A stretch of DNA of 58,172 nt from an uncultured Sutterella sp. (GCA_905198475.1 CAJKCQ010000006.1:1-58172); one strand, 5' to 3'; counted from the first letter of the stretch, positions 27,195-36,359 are shown. Program-made: numbers and translations. Notes: generated by a model from the sequence alone, not told the origin.

Positions 27195-27229
27195 CGGATC
27201 GTTCCGCCCTTGCAGGCGGAACGGATCCG
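27195..27229 (+). other. Intercistronic hairpin between leuA and leuB
   Basis: A long stem (CGGATC-GTTCCGCC pairing with GGCGGAAC-G-GATCCG, one bulged base, 6-base loop) sits in the 115-base leuA-leuB gap. There is no T-run after it, so it is more likely an mRNA-stability or processing element than a terminator. Confidence 0.5.
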
Positions 27230-27272
27230 AATCCGGTTTGCAACCCCATTTTTCGACCAGGAAAGAACAACT

Positions 27273-28370
27273 ATGACCCGCAATCACCGCATTGCCGTAT
27301 TGGCCGGCGACGGCATCGGCCCCGAAGTCATGCAGGAGGCCCTCGCCGTTCTCGACGCCGCGGGCGAACGCTTCGGCTTCACGCTCGAGTGCACCGAAGC
27401 CCTCGTGGGCGGCGCCGCGATCGACGCGGCCGGCACGCCGCTCCCCGAAGCCACCATCGCGGCCTGCGACGCCGCCGACGCCATTCTCTTCGGCTCCGTG
27501 GGCGGCCCGAAGTGGGACCACCTGCCGCACGCGAAGCGCCCTGAAGCCGGCGCCCTGCTGCCCCTGCGCAAGCGCTACAAGCTCTTTTGCAACCTGCGCC
27601 CCGCGCAGATCTTCCCGGGGCTCGCCCCCTTGTCGCCCCTGCGCGCCGACATCTCGGAGAAGGGCTTCAACATGGTGATCGTCCGTGAGCTGACGGGCGG
27701 CATCTACTTCGGCACCCCGAAGGGCCGCGAGGGCGAAGGCGAGGACACCCGCGCCTTCGACACCGAGATCTACACGAAGCGCGAGATCCGCCGCATCGCG
27801 GTCGCCGCCTTCGAGGCCGCGCGGCTGCGCCGCCGGAAGGTGACGTCGGTGGACAAGGCGAACGTGCTCGCCTCCTCGGTCCTCTGGCGCGAAACGGTCG
27901 AGGAGGTCGCGAAGGACTACCCCGACGTCGAGCTCTCGCACCTCTACATCGACAACGCGACGATGCAGCTGATCCGCGAGCCCTCGCAGTTCGACGTGAT
28001 GCTCTGCTCCAACATGTTCGGCGACATTCTGTCGGACGAATGCGCGATGATCACGGGCTCGATGGGGCTTCTGCCGTCGGCCTCGATCGGCGAAGGCGGC
28101 TTCGGCCTCTACGAGCCCTCGGGCGGTTCGGCTCCCGACATCGCCGGCAAGGGCATCGCCAACCCGGTCGCGCAGATCCTCTCCGCGGCGATGATGCTCC
28201 GCTATTCGTTGGGCGAAAAGGAAGCCGCCGACGCCATTGAAAAGGCGGTCGTCGACGCCCTCGAGGCGCGCGAAGTCACCGCCGACCTCGCGCGCGCCGC
28301 CGGCGTCGAACCCCTGAACACCAAGGAGATGGGCGCCGCCGTCGTGCGCCGCATCCGCGAGGGGGCCTGA
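27273..28370 (+). CDS. leuB: 3-isopropylmalate dehydrogenase
   Basis: NAD-dependent oxidative decarboxylation of 3-isopropylmalate (365 residues). Family marks: AVLAGDGIGPEVMQEAL, LFGSVGGPKWD, the substrate-arginine segment LRKRYKLFCNLRPAQ, RELTGGIYFGTPKGR, and the NAD site GSMGLLPSASIGEGGFGLYEPSGGSAPDIAGKG in its usual place. The start at 27273 follows AGGAAAG; the upstream frame from 27210 is ignored. Two bases separate it from leuC. Confidence 0.97.
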   Translation: MTRNHRIAVLAGDGIGPEVMQEALAVLDAAGERFGFTLECTEALVGGAAIDAAGTPLPEATIAACDAADAILFGSVGGPKWDHLPHAKRPEAGALLPLRKRYKLFCNLRPAQIFPGLAPLSPLRADISEKGFNMVIVRELTGGIYFGTPKGREGEGEDTRAFDTEIYTKREIRRIAVAAFEAARLRRRKVTSVDKANVLASSVLWRETVEEVAKDYPDVELSHLYIDNATMQLIREPSQFDVMLCSNMFGDILSDECAMITGSMGLLPSASIGEGGFGLYEPSGGSAPDIAGKGIANPVAQILSAAMMLRYSLGEKEAADAIEKAVVDALEAREVTADLARAAGVEPLNTKEMGAAVVRRIREGA

Positions 28371-28372
28371 TC

Positions 28373-29773
28373 ATGGGAAAGACGCTCTACGAAAAGGTCT
28401 ACGACGCCCACGTCGTGATGCAGAAGGAGGGCGAGCTGCCGCTCCTCTACATCGACCGCCACATCATCCACGAGGTCACCTCACCCCAGGCCTTCGCGGG
28501 CCTCAAGGCCGCGGGCCGCAGGCTCCGCCGTCCCGACCTCATGATCGCGACGATGGACCACGACATCTCGACGCAGCGCCCCACGCTCGAAGCGTGCATG
28601 CCGCTCGCGAAGAAGCAGGTGACGACCCTCATTGAGAACTGCCGCGAATTCAGCGTGACGCTTTACGGTCTCGGCGACCAGCGCCAGGGCATCGTGCACA
28701 TCATCGGGCCCCAGGAGGGCTTCACGCTCCCGGGCACCACGCTCGTCTGCGGCGACTCCCACACGGCGACTCACGGTGCCTTCGGCGCCCTCGCGTTCGG
28801 CATCGGCACGTCCGAGGTCGAGCACGTGATGGCGACCCAGACCCTCAAGCAGCAGCGCCTGAAGACCATGCGCATCCGCTGCGACGGCCGTCTGGGCAAG
28901 GGGCTCTCGGCGAAGGACCTGATCCTCGCGATCGCGGGCAAGCTCACCACCGCGGGCGGCACGGGCTACGCCGTCGAGTTCGCGGGCGAAGCCGTGCGCG
29001 CGCTCACGATGGAGGGGCGCATGACGCTCTCCAACATGGCGATCGAAATGGGCGCCAAGGTCGGCATGGTCGCGCCCGACGAGGTGACCTTTGAATACCT
29101 CAAGGGCCGCACCTTCGCGCCGAAGGGCAAGGACTGGGACGAAGCGGTCGAGTACTGGAAGACCCTCGCCTCGGACCCGGACGCGAAGTTCGACGCCGAA
29201 GTGGTGCTCGACGCCTCCAAGCTCGAACCACAGGTCACCTGGGGCACGAACCCCGGTCAGACGACCACCATCACCGGGTGCGTGCCGACGCTCGACTCCT
29301 TTGAGAACGTCGTCGCCCGCGAGAGCGCCGAGAACGCGCTCGCCTACACGGAACTCAAGGGCGGCCAGGCGATGACCACGGTGCCGATCGACACGGTCTT
29401 CATCGGATCGTGCACCAACGGGCGCATCGAGGACTTCCGCGCCGCGGCCGAAGTGCTGCGCGGCCGCAAGGTGGCCCCGGGCGTGCGCGCGCTCGCCGTC
29501 CCGGGCTCGGCGGTGGTGCGCGAGATGGCCGAAGCCGAAGGCATCGCGCAGATCTTCCGCGACGCCGGATTTGAGTGGCGTCTCCCCGGGTGCTCGATGT
29601 GCCTCGCGATGAACGACGACCGGGCCGAACCCGGGAGCCGCGTCGCCTCCACGTCGAACCGCAACTTCATCGGCCGTCAGGGCCGGGGCTCGCGCACCCA
29701 CCTGATGAGCCCCGCTTCGGCCGCCGCCGCCGCCGTCGCCGGCCGCATCGCCGACCCCCGCGACTATCTCTAA
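28373..29773 (+). CDS. leuC: 3-isopropylmalate dehydratase large subunit
   Basis: Aconitase-family large subunit (466 residues) holding the [4Fe-4S] cluster. Cluster cysteines are in GSCTNGRIEDF and in CSMCLAMN. Other blocks: YIDRHIIHEVTSPQAF, MDHDISTQ, VCGDSHTATHGAFGALAFGIGTSE and TLSNMAIEMGAKVG. Start is nearly contiguous with leuB, so the two are translationally linked; leuD follows after 15 bases. Confidence 0.97.
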   Translation: MGKTLYEKVYDAHVVMQKEGELPLLYIDRHIIHEVTSPQAFAGLKAAGRRLRRPDLMIATMDHDISTQRPTLEACMPLAKKQVTTLIENCREFSVTLYGLGDQRQGIVHIIGPQEGFTLPGTTLVCGDSHTATHGAFGALAFGIGTSEVEHVMATQTLKQQRLKTMRIRCDGRLGKGLSAKDLILAIAGKLTTAGGTGYAVEFAGEAVRALTMEGRMTLSNMAIEMGAKVGMVAPDEVTFEYLKGRTFAPKGKDWDEAVEYWKTLASDPDAKFDAEVVLDASKLEPQVTWGTNPGQTTTITGCVPTLDSFENVVARESAENALAYTELKGGQAMTTVPIDTVFIGSCTNGRIEDFRAAAEVLRGRKVAPGVRALAVPGSAVVREMAEAEGIAQIFRDAGFEWRLPGCSMCLAMNDDRAEPGSRVASTSNRNFIGRQGRGSRTHLMSPASAAAAAVAGRIADPRDYL

Positions 29774-29788
29774 GGGAATCCAAACGCC

Positions 29789-30406
29789 ATGCAGAAATTC
29801 ACCGTCTTCACGTCGGTTGCGGTTCCCCTGAACCGCGCCAACGTCGACACCGACCAGATCATCCCGAAGCAGTTCCTCCTCGCCGTGGACAGGAAGGGCT
29901 TCGGCCACCACCTCTTTCACGACCACCGGTGGCTCGACGCCGAAGAGACGAAGCCCAATCCCGAGTTCGTGCTCAACTTCCCCGAATACAAGGGCGCGGG
30001 GATCCTCGTCGCCCAGGAAAACTTCGGCAACGGCTCGTCGCGCGAACACGCCCCCTGGGCGCTCCTCGAGTACGGCTTGCGCTGCGTGATCGCGCCGTCC
30101 TTCGCGGACATCTTCAAGAACAACGCCCTCGGCAACGGCCTGCTGCCCGTTGAACTCAAGCAGTCCGAGATCGACGAGCTCTTCGCCGCGTTGGAATCCA
30201 ACCGCGGCATGAAGGTCACGGTCGACCTCGAGAAGGAGACCGTGGACGCCGGGGATCTTCACTTCACCTTCAAGGTCGATCCCTTCCGCCGCTGGATGAT
30301 GCTCGAAGGCCTTGACGCCATCGGCCTCACGCTTCAGGACGAGGACAAGATCGCCGCCTACGAGGCGAAGATGCCCGCCTGGAGGGCGCATCCGAAGGCT
30401 GAATAA
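29789..30406 (+). CDS. leuD: 3-isopropylmalate dehydratase small subunit
   Basis: Small, swivelling subunit (205 residues) pairing with LeuC. Recognised by LNRANVDTDQIIPKQFL near residue 18, NFGNGSSREHAPWAL near 80, and IAPSFADIFKNNALGNGLLPV. Last gene of leuABCD; about 150 bases later the LysE-type exporter starts. Confidence 0.97.
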   Translation: MQKFTVFTSVAVPLNRANVDTDQIIPKQFLLAVDRKGFGHHLFHDHRWLDAEETKPNPEFVLNFPEYKGAGILVAQENFGNGSSREHAPWALLEYGLRCVIAPSFADIFKNNALGNGLLPVELKQSEIDELFAALESNRGMKVTVDLEKETVDAGDLHFTFKVDPFRRWMMLEGLDAIGLTLQDEDKIAAYEAKMPAWRAHPKAE

Positions 30407-30511
30407 AGCCTGATTCCACCTCATCAGACCGCAATCAAAAGGCGACGCAGGATCCCTTCCGGCGCCGCCGCTCTCTTTTCGGAGCCGCCTCTGGGACGCC
30501 GGCGGCGCACT

Positions 30512-30526
30512 ATATTTGTGCAATAT
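30512..30526. promoter_or_regulatory. LysR-type T-N11-A palindrome upstream of the exporter
   Basis: ATATT-TGTGC-AATAT is a perfect palindrome apart from its centre and fits the T-N11-A LysR box. It ends 30 bases before the exporter start and overlaps a TATATT -10-like sequence. The closest analogue is the ArgP/LysG control of LysE exporters, but no such regulator is adjacent. Confidence 0.5.
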
Positions 30527-30555
30527 GGGCCAAAGCTTCTCCTCCGGAGCTTCTC

Positions 30556-31212
30556 ATGCACGATCTGTCGGTTTTCTGCGTCATCACCTTCATCACGGTC
30601 CTCACACCCGGCGCGGGCGTGCTCTTCACCGTGGCGAGCGCGCTGCGGGGCGGCATGCGCACGGCCTGGCAGGCGCCCCTCGGGAACGTTCTCGGGTCCT
30701 TCGTGATCGCGCTCCTCTGCGTGGTGGGCTTGGGCGCCCTCCTGACCGCCTCCCCCGTCCTCTTCACGATGCTCCAGGGCGTCTCGGCGCTCCTTCTCCT
30801 CTACCTCGGTTGGCGCTCGTGGCACGCACCCGCGAAGAGCTTCGCGTCCTTGAAGGACGGCGGCGGAGAGAAGCCGGCCGCGCACCCGCACAGCGACTAT
30901 TCGCTCTTCATCTCGGCCTTCTTTCTGCAACTCACGAATCCGATGCTCTTCGTGTATCTCGTGTCGCTTTTTCCGCAGTTCATCTCGCCCGAGGACGACT
31001 ACGCTTCCCGCGCCTCCGTGCTGATGGCGATCTTCGCCGGGTGCGGCATCGTGATCCACCTCGCCTACGGGTATTCCGCCGCCTGGGCGCGGCGCTTCCT
31101 CTCAACGCCCCGCGCCTCACTCATCATGAACCGCGTCTCGGGCGCGCTCTTCTGTTTCTTCGGCGTGTCGGTGCTCGTGAAGGCGGGGGCAGTCCTCGCT
31201 CCCTTGAGCTGA
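30556..31212 (+). CDS. LysE/RhtB-family amino-acid exporter
   Basis: Inner membrane exporter (218 residues, about six hydrophobic segments). The family block is visible at the N terminus as VITFITVLTPGAGVLFTVASALRGG followed by GNVLGSF. The second characteristic site is FFLQLTNPMLFVYLVSLFPQFI. GGAG precedes the start. The substrate could be lysine, arginine, threonine or a homologue. A LysR-type palindrome lies just upstream. It converges with the M20 hydrolase gene onto a shared terminator. Confidence 0.88.
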   Translation: MHDLSVFCVITFITVLTPGAGVLFTVASALRGGMRTAWQAPLGNVLGSFVIALLCVVGLGALLTASPVLFTMLQGVSALLLLYLGWRSWHAPAKSFASLKDGGGEKPAAHPHSDYSLFISAFFLQLTNPMLFVYLVSLFPQFISPEDDYASRASVLMAIFAGCGIVIHLAYGYSAAWARRFLSTPRASLIMNRVSGALFCFFGVSVLVKAGAVLAPLS

Positions 31213-31258
31213 GTGAAATCCAACGGCGCACCGCTCACAGCACTCGCGCCCCCAAAAG

Positions 31259-31300
31259 AAGAAAAGCTCCCGCACGTCCGCGACGCCGGGAGCTTTTCTT
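31259..31300. terminator. Bidirectional terminator between lysE-type and M20 genes
   Basis: A perfect 14-bp stem (AAGAAAAGCTCCCG / CGGGAGCTTTTCTT) with a 14-base loop has A-rich and T-rich flanks that serve both strands. It lies between the exporter stop (31212) and the M20 stop (31322). Confidence 0.9.
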
Positions 31301-31321
31301 CGTCCGCAAGGGGAGGGACGA

Positions 31322-32587
31322 TCAGTCGTCGAAGTGCATCACCGCGTCGGTGAGGATGTGCGCGGCGGCGAGGAAGTCGTCGGTGCGCATCGCTTCGCGC
31401 GGGTTGTGGGAGCCCTCTTGGTTCGCGATGAAGAGCATCGCGAAGGGAATGCCCGCAGCTCCGAAGTTCGCCGCGTCGTGACCCGCGCCCGAAGGCATCT
31501 CCTGCACGCCGATCGAAAGGCGGGCGGCGGCGGCCTTGAGGCGCTCGACCAACTTCGCGTCCGAATGGTTGGGCGCGATGAGCGCGGGCGGGTCCATCGT
31601 GAAGGCGACGCCCGTCTCCTCAGTAAGGTCGTCGAGAATCCGGTCGATTTTCTTCGAGAACCGCGCGAAGGTCTCGTCTTCGAGTGAGCGCATGTCGAGG
31701 GTCATCGTGCATTCGCCGGCGATCACGTTGAACATCGCAGTGTCCGGCGTGCGGATGGCGCCGGTGGTCACGACGAGGTCGCGACCCATCGAGAGCTCGT
31801 GCTCCCAGGCGTCGTGGACCTTGGAGATGAAGCGCGCCGAGGCCGCCACCGCGTCCCTGCGGAAGGGATAGTCGATCGCGCCCGCATGGGCCTGCACGCC
31901 GTGGGCGCGGATCGCGCGGTGCACGCGGATGCCGCGGATGCCGGTGACGAGCCCGACACGCTTGGTCTTGGAGCCGTCGAGCTTCTTGCTCTGTTCGATG
32001 TGGGCTTCAAAGAAGGCCGCGATCTTCGAGAGATCAATGAGGGGGCGCCCGCCTGTCAGGGCTTTGGGGTCCAGTCCGCGCTCGAGGAGCGCTTCGCGCA
32101 GCGGCACCGCCGCGCCGTCGAACCGGCGGTCCAGATCCTCGGGCTTCAGGATACCGAGAATCCCCTTGGTGCCGATCAAGCCCTGCTCCTCGCAGCGGAT
32201 CACGAGGACGCGGTAGTCGCGCCTGAGTTCGACGCCCAGGGCCTTCAACCAGAAGACCGGGCAGAGGGCGGCCACGATCCCGGCCATGCCGTCGTAGTTG
32301 CCGCCGTTCACGACGCTGTCGGCGTGGCTCCCGGAGACCACCGCCGGAAGCGACCGGTCTTTGCCGGGAAGCGTCATCCAGACGTCGCCCGCAGGGTCGG
32401 TCTCGACTTCGAGCCCGAGCGAACGGCCGAGATCCGCCAAGTATTCGACCACGCGGTCTTCGACCGGCGTGTAGCCGATGCGGGTGACGCCCGTGAGGGG
32501 CGCGGCCGAATGCGAGAGCGCCCGCACGTCCGCAAAGAGCTTCTCGACCCGCGGCCCGCAGACCGCGTCAAACGTCTTCTCCGTCAT
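31322..32587 (-). CDS. M20 amidohydrolase, carbamoylase/allantoate-type
   Basis: Metal-dependent amidohydrolase (421 residues) of the hydantoinase/carbamoylase branch of M20, which hydrolyses N-carbamoyl amino acids, ureidoglycine or allantoate. Metal motifs: SGSHADSVVNGGNYDG (H and D), RCEEQG (E) and FEAHIEQSKKL. The usual HIEQGP is HIEQSK here. Late motif GAGHDAANFG matches the family. AGGAAGG precedes 32587; the longer frame to 32650 has no such site. It lies downstream of another M20 gene but behind a terminator, so it is probably a separate transcript. Confidence 0.87.
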   Translation of the reverse strand: MTEKTFDAVCGPRVEKLFADVRALSHSAAPLTGVTRIGYTPVEDRVVEYLADLGRSLGLEVETDPAGDVWMTLPGKDRSLPAVVSGSHADSVVNGGNYDGMAGIVAALCPVFWLKALGVELRRDYRVLVIRCEEQGLIGTKGILGILKPEDLDRRFDGAAVPLREALLERGLDPKALTGGRPLIDLSKIAAFFEAHIEQSKKLDGSKTKRVGLVTGIRGIRVHRAIRAHGVQAHAGAIDYPFRRDAVAASARFISKVHDAWEHELSMGRDLVVTTGAIRTPDTAMFNVIAGECTMTLDMRSLEDETFARFSKKIDRILDDLTEETGVAFTMDPPALIAPNHSDAKLVERLKAAAARLSIGVQEMPSGAGHDAANFGAAGIPFAMLFIANQEGSHNPREAMRTDDFLAAAHILTDAVMHFDD

Positions 32588-32653
32588 TTCCTTCCTCTTC
32601 TCTCTCGCCGAAGAGCCGGTCTTCGCCGGCCGTCTCGAGCGGCAAAACAAAAC

Positions 32654-32685
32654 CCCGGAGCGTTTCTTCGCAAAGCATCCCCGGG
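32654..32685 (-). terminator. Terminator of the gltS-M20 unit
   Basis: On the minus strand CCCCGG... pairs with CCGGGG across an interrupted stem, followed by TTTTGTTTT. It lies about 70 bases after the stop of the M20 gene at 32755. Confidence 0.6.
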
Positions 32686-32754
32686 GACATTCATTTTCCT
32701 CCCGTCCGGGAACGTCCGTTCCGGCCGGGAGGGTGCGTCGGGTCGGGCCCGCCT

Positions 32755-33930
32755 TTAGTGGAGCTCCACCCCCAGGAAGTCGAGCGCCGTCTGCACGTGC
32801 AGCGCCGCACCCTTGACGAGAACGGACTCGTCCACGGTGTACTTCATGTGGTGCTGCGGGTAGATCGCCGCGCAGGCTTCGTTCCGGACGCCGAGGAGCA
32901 CCATCGCGCCGGGGATCTTTTCCTGGAAGTACGCGAAGTCCTCGCCACCCATCGTGCGGTCGGGTTCGACGACGCCGTCCTCGCCGAAGATCTTCTTCGC
33001 GGCGCCTTCGACGACGTCGCAGACCTTCGGGTCGTTCACGGTCACGGGCACGAGGCGTTCGTACTCGACTTCAGCATTGGCGCGCATCGCCTCGGCCGTG
33101 TGCTTCGCGATGCGGGTGATCACGCCCTCAAAGGCCTCGCGGATCGCGGGCTGGAAGGTGCGGGTGGTGCCTTCGAGCACGGCTTCGCCGGCGACGACGT
33201 TCCAACGCGAGCCGCTCGTGAACTTGCCCACCGTCACGACGGCGGTGTCGACCGGCGCGAATTCGCGCGCGACCATCGTCTGGAGGTTCATCACCACGGC
33301 CGACCCGGCGACCAGGGCGTCGACGCCCTTGTGCGGCTCCGCGCCGTGGGTGGAAAAGCCCTTCACGGTGACCTTGAAGCGGTCGCCCGAAGCCATCGCA
33401 GGACCACGGCGGATGCCGATCTTGCCGGCCTCGACGCTCGACCAGACGTGCATGCCGAAGCAGGCGTCGACGCCCTCAAGAGCGCCCTCGGCGATCATCG
33501 CCTGCGCGCCGCGGCCGATCTCTTCGGCCGGCTGGAAGGCGAGGACGACGGTGCCCTTGAGCTGGTCCTTGATGTCGTTCAACATATGTGCGGCCGTGAG
33601 CAGCATCGAGATGTGGCAGTCGTGGCCGCAGGCGTGCATCACGCCCTTGTTCTCGCTCGCAAACGGCAGCCCCGTCTGTTCGGTGACGGACAGCGCGTCG
33701 ATGTCGCCGCGCAGCATGATGGTCTTCCCCGGGAGCTTGCCTTCGATCCGGGCGAGCGTGCCCGTGCCCATGCCGCAGACTCTCCAGGGCACGCCGATCG
33801 CGTCGAGCTCCTTTCTGATCCGCTCGGCGGTCTTCACCTCCTTCGCGCTCTCTTCGGGATGACGATGGAAGTGGCGGCGCATCTCAACCTGGTAGTCGGC
33901 GTACTTCGCCATCAAGTCTTGGAGTGTCAT
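32755..33930 (-). CDS. M20 N-acyl amino-acid amidohydrolase (HipO/aminoacylase type)
   Basis: Zinc/manganese amidohydrolase (391 residues) of the hippurate hydrolase / IAA-amino-acid hydrolase group, releasing amino acids from N-acyl conjugates. Motifs: RHFHRHPEES near 20, LRGDIDALSVTEQTGLPF near 74, HACGHDCHISMLL with C101 and H103, FQPAEE near 135, and MGGEDFAYFQEKIPGA late. It is 126 bases downstream of a GltS-type symporter on the same strand, which suggests that uptake and deacylation of glutamate conjugates are linked. Confidence 0.92.
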   Translation of the reverse strand: MTLQDLMAKYADYQVEMRRHFHRHPEESAKEVKTAERIRKELDAIGVPWRVCGMGTGTLARIEGKLPGKTIMLRGDIDALSVTEQTGLPFASENKGVMHACGHDCHISMLLTAAHMLNDIKDQLKGTVVLAFQPAEEIGRGAQAMIAEGALEGVDACFGMHVWSSVEAGKIGIRRGPAMASGDRFKVTVKGFSTHGAEPHKGVDALVAGSAVVMNLQTMVAREFAPVDTAVVTVGKFTSGSRWNVVAGEAVLEGTTRTFQPAIREAFEGVITRIAKHTAEAMRANAEVEYERLVPVTVNDPKVCDVVEGAAKKIFGEDGVVEPDRTMGGEDFAYFQEKIPGAMVLLGVRNEACAAIYPQHHMKYTVDESVLVKGAALHVQTALDFLGVELH

Positions 33931-34056
33931 TTTTTGTCTCTTTCAAACGATCGGAACGAACGGAAGGCGCGTCGCTCCCCTTCGCCCGCCCCGGCTTCCT
34001 GCGGGAGCGCAGGCCCGGGGCGCGCAGGCGGAGCCGCGCCTTCACTTGGAAATAAA

Positions 34057-35256
34057 TCAGAGGAACTTCACGAAGATGCCCGCGAGCACCACCGAGGTGA
34101 TCGTCACCGTCACGAAGCCGCCGACGATCATCGACGGGAAGAGACGGCTCATCAGGAAGTCCACTTCCGCCTTGTCGCGACCTTCGTCGTGGCAGATCTT
34201 CTCGGTCATGATCGCGTCGAAGGGGAAGCCGTAGAGGGCCGTGAGGCAGTTGGCGAAGCCGAGCCAGGGCGAGATCTTCAGGATCTTGCCGACGAAGAAG
34301 GCGACGATCGCCATGCCGGCCAGGCCGATCACGAGGAGCGTCAACATCGAGCCGATGAGGCCGAAGAGGAGGTCGGGCGTCGTGTCCGCAAGGCCCGAGT
34401 AGATGAACATGATCAGGGTGAAGAAGAGCAGGTCCTTCGAACCCGTCTTGTCGAGCACCGAGGGCTCAAGGAAGCCGAGGCGGCAGGCGACGACGCCAAG
34501 AACCAGCGCCCAGATCGCGCCCGAGACGCCCGTGAGGATGCCCACCACGATGGCGAGCCAACCCACGAGCGCAAGCTTCAGGAGCACGAAGAACGGCGTG
34601 TTCCAGGATTCGGGGAGCGAGAGCGGGCCCTTCCTCTCCGTTTCGGGGAGCGCCAGGGCGGCCGCGACCGTGCGGCGGCTGTCCACCGCCTCACCCTCGC
34701 CCGCGGCGTTAGCGCGGTATTCGGCGAGGAGGCGCTTCGCTTCGCGCTTCAGGCAGATCGCGGTGAGCGGATAGCCCGCAAAGCCCTGAATGCAGTACAT
34801 CGAGATCGCGAAGATCGCGGCCTCATGGAGCCCGGCCTCCTGCGCGGCCTTCTGCATCATCGTCGTGGCGACGATGCCGCCCGTAAGCGGCGGCAGACCC
34901 GTAATCACGAGGGTCTTGTCCATGAAGAAGGGGCAGAGCACCCAGGCGAGGCCACTCATGCCGACCAAGCCCGCGAGGCAGATGACCACGGTCTTCCACT
35001 GCTCGAGGAGACGCTTCAGGGAGAAGAGCGTACCCATGTGGGCGATCAGGAGGAAGATCGCGACCGTGGAGCCGAGCTGCAGGATCTTCGCGTCGGCGAC
35101 GATGGTCTTCGGCAGGAAGGTCCAGAAGCCGATCAGGATGACCACGGCCGAAATGAAGACGGAGGGCACCCACCCGCGGGTGAGCTTGGAAAGCCAGTCG
35201 CCGATGAGGACCACCACGAGGCAGGCCACAAAGGCGGACATGAAGTTGTAAAGCAT
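34057..35256 (-). CDS. GltS-type sodium/glutamate symporter-like transporter
   Basis: About 399-residue membrane protein with ten or more hydrophobic segments. The pattern resembles the ESS (GltS) family: FISAVVILIGFWTFLPKT, VAIFLLIAHMGTLFSLKRL, GLPPLTGGIVATTMMQKAAQEAGL (a pore-loop-like GGIVAT), and a second-half counterpart GFPFDAIMTEKICHDEG. Start 35256 is preceded by GGAG at a 6-base spacing. The assignment as glutamate carrier is moderate; a related organic-anion carrier is possible. It heads an operon with the M20 aminoacylase. Confidence 0.68.
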   Translation of the reverse strand: MLYNFMSAFVACLVVVLIGDWLSKLTRGWVPSVFISAVVILIGFWTFLPKTIVADAKILQLGSTVAIFLLIAHMGTLFSLKRLLEQWKTVVICLAGLVGMSGLAWVLCPFFMDKTLVITGLPPLTGGIVATTMMQKAAQEAGLHEAAIFAISMYCIQGFAGYPLTAICLKREAKRLLAEYRANAAGEGEAVDSRRTVAAALALPETERKGPLSLPESWNTPFFVLLKLALVGWLAIVVGILTGVSGAIWALVLGVVACRLGFLEPSVLDKTGSKDLLFFTLIMFIYSGLADTTPDLLFGLIGSMLTLLVIGLAGMAIVAFFVGKILKISPWLGFANCLTALYGFPFDAIMTEKICHDEGRDKAEVDFLMSRLFPSMIVGGFVTVTITSVVLAGIFVKFL

Positions 35257-35555
35257 TGGAATCTCCGGAAAATGCACGCCGCACCTCGTCCGGGCGCTTC
35301 CCTCGTGCACTTCATTTCCGGAATTCTATGATCCGCAACTTCCTCTAAACGCTCCTTTTTCCCCTGCAGGGGCGGGAAATTTGCGGCGTGTATGACTCCG
35401 GCGCACCGATGTAATGCGTTTTATCTAGATGGGAGAAAGAGCGGTGCGCGGACGCCCGCCGCCCTTCGCCCGTAGACATGAGCTGGAGCGGACGAAACGA
35501 GCCGCCTGCGACAGGGGCGAGACGGCTTCAGGGAGGGACCGGGCGGGAGGACGCG

Positions 35556-36284
35556 TCAGCTGCGCACCCGGCGCGGGCGACTGGCCGCCGCGTTCACGAG
35601 GGCGTTGAAAAGCGCCTGCGCTTCGGGGCGCAGGTGCGAGAGCATCTCGGGGTGCCACTGCACGCCGAGCATGAAGCGCTTCGTCGGGTCGTCGAAGGAC
35701 TCGATGATGCCGTCCGGCTTGGAACGCGCGTCGAGCCTGAGCGCAGGGGCGAGGTCCTTGACCGCCTGATGGTGCTTGCTGTTGACCGACACTTCGGTGA
35801 GCCCCTCGACGGCGTCGAGGAGCGTGCCCGGTTCGACCACCACCTCGTGGGTCGTCACGGCGTAGTCGGCCTCCTGGGCGTGGACGCCTCTGGGAACGCC
35901 GAGCGCCGTCTCGATGTCCTGATAAAGCGTGCCGCCGTAGACCACGTTGAGGACCTGGCAGCCGCGGCAGATGCCGAGCGTCGGGAGGTCGCGCTCGATC
36001 GCGAGCCCCGCGTAGATCCATTCCGCGCGGTCGCGCTCGGGGATGACGGCGCCGCACTCGGGGCGCTTCTCCTCGCCGTAGCGCGCGGGATCAACGTCCG
36101 CGCCCCCGGTGATGAGGAGGCCGTCGAGGCGGTCGAACACCGCGCGCAGGTCCTCTTCAGGCGCCGTGATGGGGAGCAGCACCGGAATCCCGCCCGCCCG
36201 CGTCACGCTCTCGAGGTACTGGTTCCTCACGCCGATGATGCTTTCGGGCCTCAGGGCCGCGGTCACGCCGATGATGGGCTTCAT
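35556..36284 (-). CDS. Class I glutamine amidotransferase, PuuD/C26 type
   Basis: Gamma-glutamyl hydrolase-like protein (242 residues) of peptidase family C26, akin to gamma-glutamyl-GABA hydrolase PuuD. Catalytic triad: C106 in LGICRGCQ, H211 and E213 in GVQWHPEM. LLITGGADVDPARYGE and SVNSKHHQAVKDL are typical. The IscB element ends just upstream (36300-36379), so its promoter region abuts the insertion. It lies near glutamate-related genes but is separated from gltS by 299 bases with no terminator I can support. Confidence 0.85.
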   Translation of the reverse strand: MKPIIGVTAALRPESIIGVRNQYLESVTRAGGIPVLLPITAPEEDLRAVFDRLDGLLITGGADVDPARYGEEKRPECGAVIPERDRAEWIYAGLAIERDLPTLGICRGCQVLNVVYGGTLYQDIETALGVPRGVHAQEADYAVTTHEVVVEPGTLLDAVEGLTEVSVNSKHHQAVKDLAPALRLDARSKPDGIIESFDDPTKRFMLGVQWHPEMLSHLRPEAQALFNALVNAAASRPRRVRS

Positions 36285-36302
36285 AGAAAATCGGCGCGGA
36301 AA

Positions 36303-36321
36303 CCTCTGTCTTCAGACAGGG
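36303..36321. repeat. Second TTCA-loop hairpin next to the IscB element
   Basis: CTGTC-TTCA-GACAG with weaker flanking pairs, 40 bases outside the IscB right-end hairpin and nearly the same sequence layout. It may be a remnant end of another IS605-type element or part of a doubled end. Confidence 0.45.
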
Positions 36322-36359
36322 AAGGAAGCGCCGTCCTCGTCAAAAAAAACTTCAGGAGA

